From: Cylindrotheca closterium
Taxonomy: Eukaryota > Bacillariophyta > Bacillariophyceae > Bacillariales > Bacillariaceae
Direction: 5' to 3'
Assembly: GCA_933822405.4 (NCBI GenBank)
Contig: CAKOGP040001870.1
Coordinates: 62,001 to 126,000 of the forward strand
Length of the DNA stretch: 64,000 bases
Below, piece after piece: positions 34,076 through 45,098 of the stretch. A program made the translations under genes and the position numbers. The stretch's first letter is position 1; each line of letters begins with the position of its first letter. Under the pieces are notes generated by a model that was not told the DNA's origin, made no database searches, and saw only the letters and a program-made list of their open reading frames with translations.

Positions 34076-35492
34076 ATGATGATCTGCGTGGAAAAGGAAC
34101 CGACAACACAGAAAATCCAGATAGACGAAAGAAAATTCGTCTCTTACAGCGAAGTACTTACTGGTGGTGAGCGCACTCTACCGGCGGGTCCTGGAAGCAA
34201 GACGATGATGAACCGAGAGCAACTCGAAGAATTGGTAAAACATCTTTCTTGGAAAACCAGAGCAGAGCTTTGTGAGATGGAACGTAGCTTGCAGGGGCAT
34301 CTCGAGGGGCTCAGGAAGAGACTAGAAGAATTGGAGTCCCCAAGGGGGGGCGAAGGGTACAAGAATCCTTACTTCCCATTTGCGGAAGTCGAACAGGATC
34401 GCCAAAGACACAACGCGAAAACACAAACAAAGCTCGAAGTTACCGCTATTTTAGCACGCTTGGGTCTGATTCAGTTTGCACTGTACGTACATTGTGCCGA
34501 TTGCACATTCCATGGTTAATGCTTGCGTTCATGATATGTTTTACTTTCAAATTGGCCTAACCCCTATTATGCTATTCAACAGCCACAGTGATCTTGAACC
34601 ACTCAAAAACATTACCCGTGAATCATTGAGATTCTGGATTACCATCGACAAAAGCCTAAAATACACAGAGATCCCGGAAGCTATCTACAGGCTATCTGTG
34701 GCCCTCGAACGCTGGGGCCTTACAAAAAACAAGCATTTCCAACCTCTCTTGGCAAACTCGGAATTCAAACGCCTATTTGGAGAGGATGGACTTATCACGG
34801 ATCGGGCAAAGTTGCCCAAATCAGTGAAAGATTGTATTGTTTACTTGGAATATCTAGTTGGCCGTGACATTCCAGAACTTCGCAATGCAATCCCTCTTGC
34901 GCAGGAACTAGCTGCGATGCACGGCAGGCTGGCGAGAAAGGAGACCACGGAGGAGGACCTGGAACACCAAGACGCCCTGAAACAAGATGGCAATAAGATC
35001 AAGGAAATCAAAACAGTCTTAAAAGGCCAGTACCGCCAAGCGTTCCAACAAGCGGTCGAAAAGAAGCACGCAGAACTTCAAGGAATTCTAGACGCAAGTT
35101 TTGTAGTCTACCAAGCCGAATGGGCGCAGAAAAACGAACTCCAAGGCCGTCTTCGCGAAACCGTAGACAAAATGAAGGCTAACGATGACGAAATGAAGGC
35201 GATGGATGCCCAAATGAAGGCGATGGATGCCCAAATGAAGGTGATGGATGCCCAAATGAAGGCGAAGGATGCCCAAATGAAGGCGAAGGATGCCCAAATG
35301 AAGGCGAAGGACACGCTCATCGTAGACCTCCAAGCAGCATGCCCTAATTCGCCTGCTCCCTTCGCTTTTCCTGTCGGCGATGGTAATGGAGATGGACTAG
35401 TAGCAGAAGTCCCCGCCAATATCAATGCTTTGAAGCGTGCTCCTGCCCCTCAGGACGATCCCGCTGGACAAAAGCGTCACCGACCGATTTGA
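34076..35492 (+). CDS. Coiled-coil protein of the tandem array, copy 1 (438 aa)
   Basis: Exon 1 is 34076-34482, intron 34483-34582 (100 bp, GTACGT donor, CAACAG acceptor, phase 2), exon 2 34583-35492. ATG 34076 or 34079 can serve. Residues about 40-100 form a helical stretch (LEELVKHLSWKTRAELCEMERSL). The middle part (HSDLEPLKNITRESLRFWIT, LSVALERWGLTKN) looks like a small helical domain that I do not recognise. Near the C terminus six to seven heptads of the type MKAMDAQ are encoded by 21-bp DNA repeats (about 35178-35312), giving a strongly charged coiled coil. The tail has ALKRAPAPQDDPAGQKRHRP, echoing the LKR..PQKR motif of the zinc-ribbon neighbour, which hints at shared origin or partner. 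Function unknown. Confidence 0.75.
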
Positions 35493-36446
35493 GAAGCCGC
35501 CGCTTTCCTGAAGAAGCAAGGAGCAGGACCCCAAAGCAATACTGCTCAATGTTTGGCTCACCTACAGTGGTCGTTGGTTGAAAATCTTTGGTGCTGATAT
35601 GACGCAAATGGATTCGTTTCTACAGTCAAGGAACGGCGTACACAACTAGTAATAATACTACACCACTTCTTCGCAATGATGCCTGTTGTTGTTGCCCTAT
35701 TATACAAATAGCCAAATCGTACACCGCTTCCTGCACTAATAGTATGCTGCACAGAACATCAGGATTAGGAGTACTTCGCTGGACAGCTTCGTTCAAGTTT
35801 TGAAATATTGATAGCGGTTGAAATACTGGTGTATTCTCTAGCCACGTATCCAGCTATAATGGAAGATGGAATTTGTTCTGGAATAATTGCGGGGCGCATT
35901 GCCAGCCCCATTTCTGTCATGCGATGCACACATATGCGGTGTACTGTACCATACGTATTATTGTAGCATCAAACCAGTTTCTTACGATGTCTTTCACTTA
36001 TTTCTTTTTTGAATATGTGTACAGGGTATAGGGTCTGCAATTGGTGGGAGAAGTTTTTTAACAATAAATGACAATGAATTGATTTTTATGTGGTCAAGAT
36101 GCTGATCAGTTTTCACATGCACGCACCCAGAAGGCAGTGAAGCTGCCCCAGGAATAATAAAAGAAGACGGGCCACTGGAATCGACTAGAGATCCCGCTCA
36201 CAGAAGTAGCCCCGTCCGTCCGGATATCACAAATATCTGAAAATTACCCCGTCTTGCTGTGGTTCTATATCTAGCTAGTGCACGTGTACCGGTACCGGTA
36301 CCGTTACCGTTATACCGTGACGTGTACCGTTGAAGCAAAAAAAATCGAGCAGACAAATCAGAATTTGAAAACCATCAAAACCAACTGTGGCGCCACATTC
36401 GGAACAACTTTTCGCTCCCAACCACCTTCGCAACTTGCTTCGTACA

Positions 36447-37754
36447 ATGACAAAGAAGAAAGCACAGACAGAGAAAAGACGCAAGGCCGACCGAGAACGC
36501 AAACGTAAGCAAAGGGGTACAGATCCCACTTTACCTCGTCAACAGTGGAAAAGTCTCAAGGACTTGACTCCAGCGGAGAGGGTCGTTCACCGTCTCAAAC
36601 AACAGAACGACAGCGCGAAGAGGGTGAAAGCACGGAAAGGGAAGAAGCGCGAGACCAACGATGGTCGATTGGAATCAGTCGACCGGGGGCTTACGATCGT
36701 GATGGCAGACAATCGTGATGCTCCTCAAGGGGACAGCAACAACAACAACAACAACAAAGAGAACGAAGAGCCCAAGCCGGAAGCGAAGATCGCCAACGAC
36801 GATGATTCTGACAATGAATCAATCCCATTCGCGGGAACTAAGAGCGGCAAAAAAGCTGCTGCGTCACGTCCACGACGAACTACTACCAGTTCTCCAAGAA
36901 TTCCATTCGGTTCACCATCTAACGTCCCTGCCGGTAACACTGATCTCAGTACATTGGGATCGCCTACGCAAGGTGTGCCCCGAGCAGCATCTGCACCTTG
37001 GTCTTCCCCGCCCATCACTTGTAGAACGCATGCCTCTGACGGGACGCCTGATGAAGATGGTTTGGACCAAGAATGGGGGGACGACTACTGTTCCTACTCT
37101 CCATCCGACCCATCAAATGAAGGACTACAAAACTTACAAGAAAAGCAAGGTATGAATTTCGAGAAATTTCCTTTCACAAAAGGTACAAAGGGCACAACCA
37201 CTTTGAAGCGTGGTGGTGCTGCCTTTACTCCTGACGGTGCCACTCCACAAAAGCGTCGGCGATCTGAGAAACCGTCGTCTGCTGCCAAACAACCTTCCAC
37301 CAAAGCTACCAAGAGCACTACTACTTTGAAGCGTGCTGCTGCTGGTTCTCCTGACAGTTGCATTCCACAAAAGCGCTGCCGACTTCAGATGCAGTCGTCT
37401 GCCATCCAGGAACAAAGGACTGGCGATTCTCTCGCCGCCCTGTCCTCTCCAATTCTGTTTGAGACGACTCCATTCGTTTTCATTCCTGGCAACCGTACAT
37501 TTGAACTCAACCAGAATGTTGCCGCGCCCCCCAGCCATGCTCCCGACTACATTGCGTTTGACTCAACCAATGGTACTAGTTGGATTTATGAGGCTTATGC
37601 CAGCGCAAGAGAAGCGCTAATCGAAGTAAATGCAAGACTAGGGCCTTTGCGCAATCCGTTTGAGTGGATCTGTCCAAATTGTCGCAATGCTTTCCTCATC
37701 CCTCAACAGGCTTGCCCAGCTTGTGAAAGAATCAAGCAAGGAAAGCGTGATTGA
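36447..37754 (+). CDS. Zinc-ribbon protein of the tandem array, copy 2 (435 aa)
   Basis: Start ATG 36447 by alignment with copy 1; the frame is open 20 codons further upstream because the TAG of copy 1 is TTG here. Relative to copy 1 it has K for E in SLKDL and N for Y in KQQND near the N terminus; in the last third it shares all changes with copy 3 (CIPQKRC, SLAALSS, REALIEVN, CRNAFLIPQQ). Zinc ligands are intact (CPNC, CPAC). Role unknown as for copy 1. Confidence 0.75.
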   Translation: MTKKKAQTEKRRKADRERKRKQRGTDPTLPRQQWKSLKDLTPAERVVHRLKQQNDSAKRVKARKGKKRETNDGRLESVDRGLTIVMADNRDAPQGDSNNNNNNKENEEPKPEAKIANDDDSDNESIPFAGTKSGKKAAASRPRRTTTSSPRIPFGSPSNVPAGNTDLSTLGSPTQGVPRAASAPWSSPPITCRTHASDGTPDEDGLDQEWGDDYCSYSPSDPSNEGLQNLQEKQGMNFEKFPFTKGTKGTTTLKRGGAAFTPDGATPQKRRRSEKPSSAAKQPSTKATKSTTTLKRAAAGSPDSCIPQKRCRLQMQSSAIQEQRTGDSLAALSSPILFETTPFVFIPGNRTFELNQNVAAPPSHAPDYIAFDSTNGTSWIYEAYASAREALIEVNARLGPLRNPFEWICPNCRNAFLIPQQACPACERIKQGKRD

Positions 37755-38088
37755 GCAATTGGAGGGAAACGGACCATCTTCTTGTCGAGATGGCCATTAT
37801 TTCAGACGACTCGACTCTCAAGATGACTGAAATTGTTTTTGTGTTTCCAGTGCCACCGTTTTTCGTTTTGTGATGAACGTCCTTGGCACGCATTCGGGTG
37901 TGTATATAGAATCATATGCTATAGCAATCAAATATATTAGAAGAGTCTTTTCTTGAGTCTATTCTTGGTTATTTATTCCTCCACTGAATTGCCTCTCAGC
38001 AGTCTTGGACGACCGTAGTAGTCATAACAGGTCAAGACTAGCGACAAGAATGGCCAGGATGGAACACGAATATTAATCAAGGAATCTA

Positions 38089-38592
38089 TCACGAGGAATA
38101 AGGTACAATAACGTTTCTCGCGGGTTGCTTGTAGATTAAAATTCCACTTGCGAAGAACACGAATGCAATTGTAGACAACAAGGCAGTTTTGGAATAATCA
38201 CCGTTGCCACGAACGGGGGTCAAGCGGCCACTCTTACGAGTCTTGCCCAATGATTCATTTGTTTTGAAATCGAATTTGGGAAGAGATTTGCTTCTGCTTC
38301 TGCTCCTGGTTCCCGTTTCTAGAAGGATTTCTTGTTTTTCGCCTATGGTCTGATCTGCTCCTTCTTCTTTGCTTTGTTTGCCAGCCTCTTGATTTTGGGT
38401 TTGATTCCAGAATCTTTGAGCAAATGTGAAAACCCCTCCATACCATCTTGTGGCATTCTGGAACTCTTTTTGGAAGGAGGAGCAGCAGTGTACCGTTCAA
38501 GTCTCATTGAAATCTGTGGCCGTGATTTCCGATAACTTCAATGAACGACCGGTTTGAAAGCGGCCCGTTGTTGCTGGACTGATTTTTTTCAT
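38089..38592 (-). pseudogene. Small membrane-protein frame with one in-frame TGA, copy 2
   Basis: Sequence matches copy 1 as far as I can compare, with the same ATG (38592), the same TGA at codon 32 and the same C-terminal hydrophobic segment. The shared TGA shows that it predates this duplication or is functional. Confidence 0.45.
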
Positions 38593-39465
38593 TCCATGAA
38601 GAAGAAAAAAAGGGTTATGTGGGCCTGGTAGCGGTGTCATGCATGGGAGAGAATCCCGCGGCTGAAGGCGACGGTGCCACTGCCGGTTGATGATGCCATT
38701 TGTTGAGGAAGGAATGATCTAAAGACTTTGTGAAGAAGATTGACCTTAGTGGGCATCCCGGCAGCCGCATAACTGATAAACCAATCAAATCAATGGATTG
38801 ATTCCACGCGGAAACTTGCAAATGCCGCGCCATTTCTAAAAAAAGTCGTACAAGTCGTACCGCAAGGGCCAATTTTGTGCGGTTATATTCGCAAGTCTTA
38901 TTTTGATCACAAATATTTGAATTTGGCTGAGAAAACCCGCCGTACCAAGATTGAAAGGAATAACGAAAAGAGTCGAGCAAACGGTAAGTGAACCCGTCAC
39001 AGACTTGCAGCAACAGCATCAACAATGCCAAATTACGAAGCAGTCACCAGGCTTTGCTTTGCTTCAAACAATGACAGCAGCCAAAAGGTGGTGGAATGAA
39101 AGAATAATGAGGAGTAAAAATAGTGCTTATTCTTCCGCTGTTGGTGATGTCTCCTTTGACGCTTCGACCTCGTCTTCGTCGCTGACGATGACAAAGGACA
39201 AAGCTTTGAAGAAGACATTGAGGATGATATCAACCACTTGAAGAGAGACAACCAAGCCTTGTTGCCAAAAATATTAAGGACTGTCACCACTTGACCACGA
39301 CGAGCCCTCACAGCATTATCTTTTCTTTCTGTCGCTTCGCTGCGCAACCACTATTCTTGACAGCATAACAACATGGACATGGTAAGTTCATTGTTTGTTC
39401 ATATGGATATATGTTGGTGATTTTGCAACCAAGCCTTCAATCAAGTTTACTCACCATCGTCTGCA

Positions 39466-40882
39466 ATGATGATCTGCGTGGAAAAGGAACCGACAACACA
39501 GAAAATCCAGATAGACGAAAGAAAATTCGTCTCTTACAGCGAAGTACTTACTGGTGGTGAGCGCACTCTACCGGCGGGTCCTGGAAGCAAGACGATGATG
39601 AACCGAGAGCAACTCGAAGAATTGGTAAAACATCTTTCTTGGAAAACCAGAGCAGAGCTTTGTGAGATGGAACGTAGCTTGCAGGGGCATCTCGAGGGGC
39701 TCAGGAAGAGACTAGAAGAATTGGAGTCCCCAAGGGGGGGCGAAGGGTACAAGAATCCTTACTTCCCATTTGCGGAAGTCGAACAGGATCGCCAAAGACA
39801 CAACGCGAAAACACAAACAAAGCTCGAAGTTACCGCTATTTTAGCACGCTTGGGTCTGATTCAGTTTGCACTGTACGTACATTGTGCCGATTGCACATTC
39901 CATGGTTAATGCTTGCGTTCATGATATGTTTTACTTTCAAATTGGCCTAACCCCTATTATGCTATTCAACAGCCACAGTGATCTTGAACCACTCAAAAAC
40001 ATTACCCGTGAATCATTGAGATTCTGGATTACCATCGACAAAAGCCTAAAATACACAGAGATCCCGGAAGCTATCTACAGGCTATCTGTGGCCCTCGAAC
40101 GCTGGGGCCTTACAAAAAACAAGCATTTCCAACCTCTCTTGGCAAACTCGGAATTCAAACGCCTATTTGGAGAGGATGGACTTATCACGGATCGGGCAAA
40201 GTTGCCCAAATCAGTGAAAGATTGTATTGTTTACTTGGAATATCTAGTTGGCCGTGACATTCCAGAACTTCGCAATGCAATCCCTCTTGCGCAGGAACTA
40301 GCTGCGATGCACGGCAGGCTGGCGAGAAAGGAGACCACGGAGGAGGACCTGGAACACCAAGACGCCCTGAAACAAGATGGCAATAAGATCAAGGAAATCA
40401 AAACAGTCTTAAAAGGCCAGTACCGCCAAGCGTTCCAACAAGCGGTCGAAAAGAAGCACGCAGAACTTCAAGGAATTCTAGACGCAAGTTTTGTAGTCTA
40501 CCAAGCCGAATGGGCGCAGAAAAACGAACTCCAAGGCCGTCTTCGCGAAACCGTAGACAAAATGAAGGCTAACGATGACGAAATGAAGGCGATGGATGCC
40601 CAAATGAAGGCGATGGATGCCCAAATGAAGGTGATGGATGCCCAAATGAAGGCGAAGGATGCCCAAATGAAGGCGAAGGATGCCCAAATGAAGGCGAAGG
40701 ACACGCTCATCGTAGACCTCCAAGCAGCATGCCCTAATTCGCCTGCTCCCTTCGCTTTTCCTGTCGGCGATGGTAATGGAGATGGACTAGTAGCAGAAGT
40801 CCCCGCCAATATCAATGCTTTGAAGCGTGCTCCTGCCCCTCAGGACGATCCCGCTGGACAAAAGCGTCACCGACCGATTTGA
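39466..40882 (+). CDS. Coiled-coil protein of the tandem array, copy 2 (438 aa)
   Basis: Exon 1 39466-39872, intron 39873-39972, exon 2 39973-40882. The predicted protein is identical to copy 1, including the heptad block (about 40568-40702), and the intron also matches. Such identity, against several changes in the upstream zinc-ribbon gene, points to recent duplication or gene conversion in this part of the unit. Confidence 0.75.
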
Positions 40883-41466
40883 GAAGCCGCCGCTTTCCTG
40901 AAGAAGCAAGGAGCAGGACCCCAAAGCAATACTGCTCAATGTTTGGCTCACCTACAGTGGTCGTTGGTTGAAAATCTTTGGTGCTGATATGACGCAAATG
41001 GATTCGTTTCTACAGTCAAGGAACGGCGTACACAACTAGTAATAATACTACACCACTTCTTCGCAATGATGCCTGTTGTTGTTGCCCTATTATACAAATA
41101 GCCAAATCGTACACCGCTTCCTGCACTAATAGTATGCTGCACAGAACATCAGGATTAGGAGTACTTCGCTGGACAGCTTCGTTCAAGTTTTGAAATATTG
41201 ATAGCGGTTGAAATACTGGTGTATTCTCTAGCCACGTATCCAGCTATAATGGAAGATGGAATTTGTTCTGGAATAATTGCGGGGCGCATTGCCAGCCCCA
41301 TTTCTGTCATGCGATGCACACATATGCGGTGTACTGTACCATACGTATTATTGTAGCATCAAACCAGTTTCTTACGATGTCTTTCACTTATTTCTTTTTT
41401 GAATATGTGTACAGGGTATAGGGTCTGCAATTGGTGGGAGAAGTTTTTTAACAATAAATGACAATG

Positions 41467-42109
41467 AGGCAGTGGGATTCCCCCTTTTCATTTTACTTCG
41501 TCCCCGCGATATTTAACGCGATTTCCCACAACTAGTTGTGGGAACAGATTTTTGCCAAAAATTCCCACAACTAGTTGTAGGAATCTTAAAAAATAGTTGT
41601 GGGAAATTCCTACAACTAGTTGTGGGAATTTCCCACAACTAGTTGTGGGAATTTCCCACAACTAGTTGTGGGAATTTCCGTTGCGCAGCTGTCCGTTTTT
41701 TTGCCTTAAATGTATCACGAAATATCACGAAAACAATTAGAGTTTTTGGGAAACATCATATGTAGTTGTCTAATTTCTAGTCAGTACATATCAAACGTTG
41801 TTTTGTGTGTAGAACGGACAGTTTTCCGTAGAACGGACAGTTTTCCCATAATTCCCAATAAAACAATTTGAGTTGTGGGAAACTTCCCACAACTACAATT
41901 AGAGTTGTGGGAAACTTCAAATTTGTCTCAGTACATATCCTACGTGATTTTCTGTGTAGAAATGACAGTTTTCCCACAACTGTTGAGGGAATTCCCACAA
42001 CTAGTTGTGGGAAGCAAAATTGAGTTGTGGGAAAAATTGAGTTGTGGGAAAAATTGAGCTGTTGGAAAATCTCGCAACTAGGGGAGAAATCCGGGGATTC
42101 CCACTGCCT
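41467..42109. mobile_element. Palindrome-rich non-autonomous element (MITE/foldback-like), 643 bp
   Basis: Bounded by 17-bp perfect terminal inverted repeats (AGGCAGTGGGATTCCCC at the left, its complement at the right) and flanked by a 5-bp direct duplication CAATG (41462-41466 and 42110-42114). Copy 1 has the empty site, which confirms insertion. The inside is filled with about fifteen copies of TTGTGGGAA or its complement, many joined as the near-perfect palindrome CCCACAACTAGTTGTGGG, and two copies of AGAACGGACAGTTTTCC. There is no convincing coding frame. It would need a transposase supplied in trans. Confidence 0.88.
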
Positions 42110-42531
42110 CAATGAATTGATTTTTATGTGGTCAAGATGCTACACAAAAATGTGTACTAAATAAATAGCTTAAATTCTGACACCCGAACACCAAACTCCA
42201 CTGATCAGTTTTCACATGCACGCACCCAGAAGGCAGTGAATAAAAGAAGACGGGCCACTGGAATCGACTAGAGATCCCGCTCACAGAAGTAGCCCCGTCC
42301 GTCCGGATATCACAAATATCTGAAAATTACCCCGTCTTGCTGTGGTTCTATATCTAGCTAGTGCACGTGTACCGGTACCGGTACCGTTACCGTTATACCG
42401 TGACGTGTACCGTTGACGCAAAAAAAATCGAGCAGAGACAAATCAGAATTTGAAAACCATCAAAACCAACTGTGGCGCCACATTCGGAACAACTTTTCGC
42501 TCCCAACCACCTTCGCAACTTGCTTCGTACA

Positions 42532-43839
42532 ATGACAAAGAAGAAAGCACAGAGAGAGAAAAGACGCAAGGCCGACCGAGAACGCAAACGTAAGCAAAGG
42601 GGTACAGATCCCACTTTACCTCCTCAACAGTGGCAAAGTCTCGAGGACTTGACTCCAGCGGAGAGGCTCGTTCACCGTCGCAAACAACAGTACGACAGCG
42701 CGAAGAGGGTGAAAGCACGGAAAGGGAAGAAGCGCGAGACCAACGATGGTCGATTGGAATCAGTCGACCGGGGGCTTACGATCGTGATGGCAGACAATCG
42801 TGATGCTCCTCAAGGGGACAGCAACAACAACAACAACAACAAAGAGAACGAAGAGCCCAAGCCGGAAGCGAAGATCGCCAACGACGATGATTCTGACAAT
42901 GAATCAATCCCATTCGCGGGAACTAAGAGCGGCAAAAAAGCTGCTGCGTCACGTCCACGACGAACTACTACCAGTTCTCCAAGAATTCCATTCGGTTCAC
43001 CATCTAACGTCCCTGCCGGTAACACTGATCTCAGTACATTGGGATCGCCTACGCAAGGTGTGCCCCGAGCAGCATCTGCACCTTGGTCTTCCCCGCCCAT
43101 CACTTGTAGAACGCATGCCTCTGACGGGACGCCTGATGAAGATGGTTTGGACCAAGAATGGGGGGACGACTACTGTTCCTACTCTCCATCCGACCCATCA
43201 AATGAAGGACTACAAAACTTACAAGAAAAGCAAGGTATGAATTTCGAGAAATTTCCTTTCACAAAAGGTACAAAGGGCACAACCACTTTGAAGCGTGGTG
43301 GTGCTGCCTTTACTCCTGACGGTGCCACTCCACAAAAGCGTCGGCGATCTGAGAAACCGTCGTCTGCTGCCAAACAACCTTCCACCAAAGCTACCAAGAG
43401 CACTACTACTTTGAAGCGTGCTGCTGCTGGTTCTCCTGACAGTTGCATTCCACAAAAGCGCTGCCGACTTCAGATGCAGTCGTCTGCCATCCAGGAACAA
43501 AGGACTGGCGATTCTCTCGCCGCCCTGTCCTCTCCAATTCTGTTTGAGACGACTCCATTCGTTTTCATTCCTGGCAACCGTACATTTGAACTCAACCAGA
43601 ATGTTGCCGCGCCCCCCAGCCATGCTCCCGACTACATTGCGTTTGACTCAACCAATGGTACTAGTTGGATTTATGAGGCTTATGCCAGCGCAAGAGAAGC
43701 GCTAATCGAAGTAAATGCAAGACTAGGGCCTTTGCGCAATCCGTTTGAGTGGATCTGTCCAAATTGTCGCAATGCTTTCCTCATCCCTCAACAGGCTTGC
43801 CCAGCTTGTGAAAGAATCAAGCAAGGAAAGCGTGATTGA
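42532..43839 (+). CDS. Zinc-ribbon protein of the tandem array, copy 3 (435 aa)
   Basis: ATG 42532. It carries a cluster of private changes within about 150 bp near the N terminus (REKRRKADRER, PPQQWQSLEDL, ERLVHRRKQQ), while the rest is the same as copy 2, including CIPQKRC and CRNAFLIPQQ. The zinc finger is intact. The clustered changes suggest a patch converted from a more distant paralogue. Confidence 0.75.
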   Translation: MTKKKAQREKRRKADRERKRKQRGTDPTLPPQQWQSLEDLTPAERLVHRRKQQYDSAKRVKARKGKKRETNDGRLESVDRGLTIVMADNRDAPQGDSNNNNNNKENEEPKPEAKIANDDDSDNESIPFAGTKSGKKAAASRPRRTTTSSPRIPFGSPSNVPAGNTDLSTLGSPTQGVPRAASAPWSSPPITCRTHASDGTPDEDGLDQEWGDDYCSYSPSDPSNEGLQNLQEKQGMNFEKFPFTKGTKGTTTLKRGGAAFTPDGATPQKRRRSEKPSSAAKQPSTKATKSTTTLKRAAAGSPDSCIPQKRCRLQMQSSAIQEQRTGDSLAALSSPILFETTPFVFIPGNRTFELNQNVAAPPSHAPDYIAFDSTNGTSWIYEAYASAREALIEVNARLGPLRNPFEWICPNCRNAFLIPQQACPACERIKQGKRD

Positions 43840-44173
43840 GCAATTGGAGGGAAACGGACCATCTTCTTGTCGAGATGGCCATTATTTCAGACGACTCGAC
43901 TCTCAAGATGACTGAAATTGTTTTTGTGTTTCCAGTGCCACCGTTTTTCGTTTTGTGATGAACGTCCTTGGCACGCATTCGGGTGTGTATATAGAATCAT
44001 ATGCTATAGCAATCAAATATATTAGAAGAGTCTTTTCTTGAGTCTATTCTTGGTTATTTATTCCTCCACTGAATTGCCTCTCAGCAGTCTTGGACGACCG
44101 TAGTAGTCATAACAGGTCAAGACTAGCGACAAGAATGGCCAGGATGGAACACGAATATTAATCAAGGAATCTA

Positions 44174-44677
44174 TCACGAGGAATAAGGTACAATAACGTT
44201 TCTCGCGGGTTGCTTGTAGATTAAAATTCCACTTGCGAAGAACACGAATGCAATTGTAGACAACAAGGCAGTTTTGGAATAATCACCGTTGCCACGAACG
44301 GGGGTCAAGCGGCCACTCTTACGAGTCTTGCCCAATGATTCATTTGTTTTGAAATCGAATTTGGGAAGAGATTTGCTTCTGCTTCTGCTCCTGGTTCCCG
44401 TTTCTAGAAGGATTTCTTGTTTTTCGCCTATGGTCTGATCTGCTCCTTCTTCTTTGCTTTGTTTGCCAGCCTCTTGATTTTGGGTTTGATTCCAGAATCT
44501 TTGAGCAAATGTGAAAACCCCTCCATACCATCTTGTGGCATTCTGGAACTCTTTTTGGAAGGAGGAGCAGCAGTGTACCGTTCAAGTCTCATTGAAATCT
44601 GTGGCCGTGATTTCCGATAACTTCAATGAACGACCGGTTTGAAAGCGGCCCGTTGTTGCTGGACTGATTTTTTTCAT
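44174..44677 (-). pseudogene. Small membrane-protein frame with one in-frame TGA, copy 3
   Basis: Same 167-codon frame, same TGA at codon 32 and same tail-anchor-like segment as in copies 1 and 2. It is complete although the array unit is cut off about 240 bp further on. Confidence 0.45.
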
Positions 44678-45098
44678 TCCATGAAGAAGAAAAAAAGGGT
44701 TATGTGGGCCTGGTAGCGGTGTCATGCATGGGAGAGAATCCCGCGGCTGAAGGCGACGGTGCCACTGCCGGTTGATGATGCCATTTGTTGAGGAAGGAAT
44801 GATCTAAAGACTTTGTGAAGAAGATTGACCTTAGTGGGCATCCCGGCAGCCGCATAACTGATAAACCAATCAAATCAATGGATTGATTCCACGCGGAAAC
44901 TTGCAAATGCCGCGCCAGTCTTCATTTTTAGTCGTATCAGTCGACATCATTTCTCTATCGTTCACATGCATTCTCTTTTTCTCGTTTCTCCAAATATGTA
45001 CTTAAAAAATCCTAATATATCCAACAAATGTTGCCACCTTCTAGTTAGCGCCTGGCTTCAAACGATTTGACCTCTTTTGTAAAGAATGCAATGTCAAC

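Larger units (their letters stand above)
30806..36176 (+). repeat. Tandem array unit, copy 1 (5371 bp)
   Basis: Begins GGAATCGACTAGAGATCCCG and ends GAAGACGGGCCACT. The same borders are seen in copies 2 and 3. It contains a zinc-ribbon gene, a minus-strand membrane-protein frame and a coiled-coil gene. Its 5' part has the longest (ACCGGT)n run of the three copies (30916-30937). Confidence 0.93.
36177..42259 (+). repeat. Tandem array unit, copy 2 (6083 bp, carries an extra insertion)
   Basis: Same borders as copy 1. The extra length comes from the palindrome-rich element at 41467-42109, its 5-bp target duplication, about 70 bp more of the dispersed module before 42259, and small indels. From about 38000 to 41460 it is essentially identical to copy 1. 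Confidence 0.93.
42260..44917 (+). repeat. Tandem array unit, copy 3 (2658 bp, 3' truncated)
   Basis: Same left border as the other copies. It follows copy 2 closely until GCAAATGCCGCGCCA at 44917, where similarity ends and sequence leading into a copia relic begins. The coiled-coil gene is therefore absent. Confidence 0.92.

Noticed and set aside
41520..42060. Regularly repeated short palindromes that resemble a CRISPR array
   Set aside because: Spacing is irregular, units are often adjacent without spacers, terminal inverted repeats and a target duplication bound the block, and the setting is eukaryotic.
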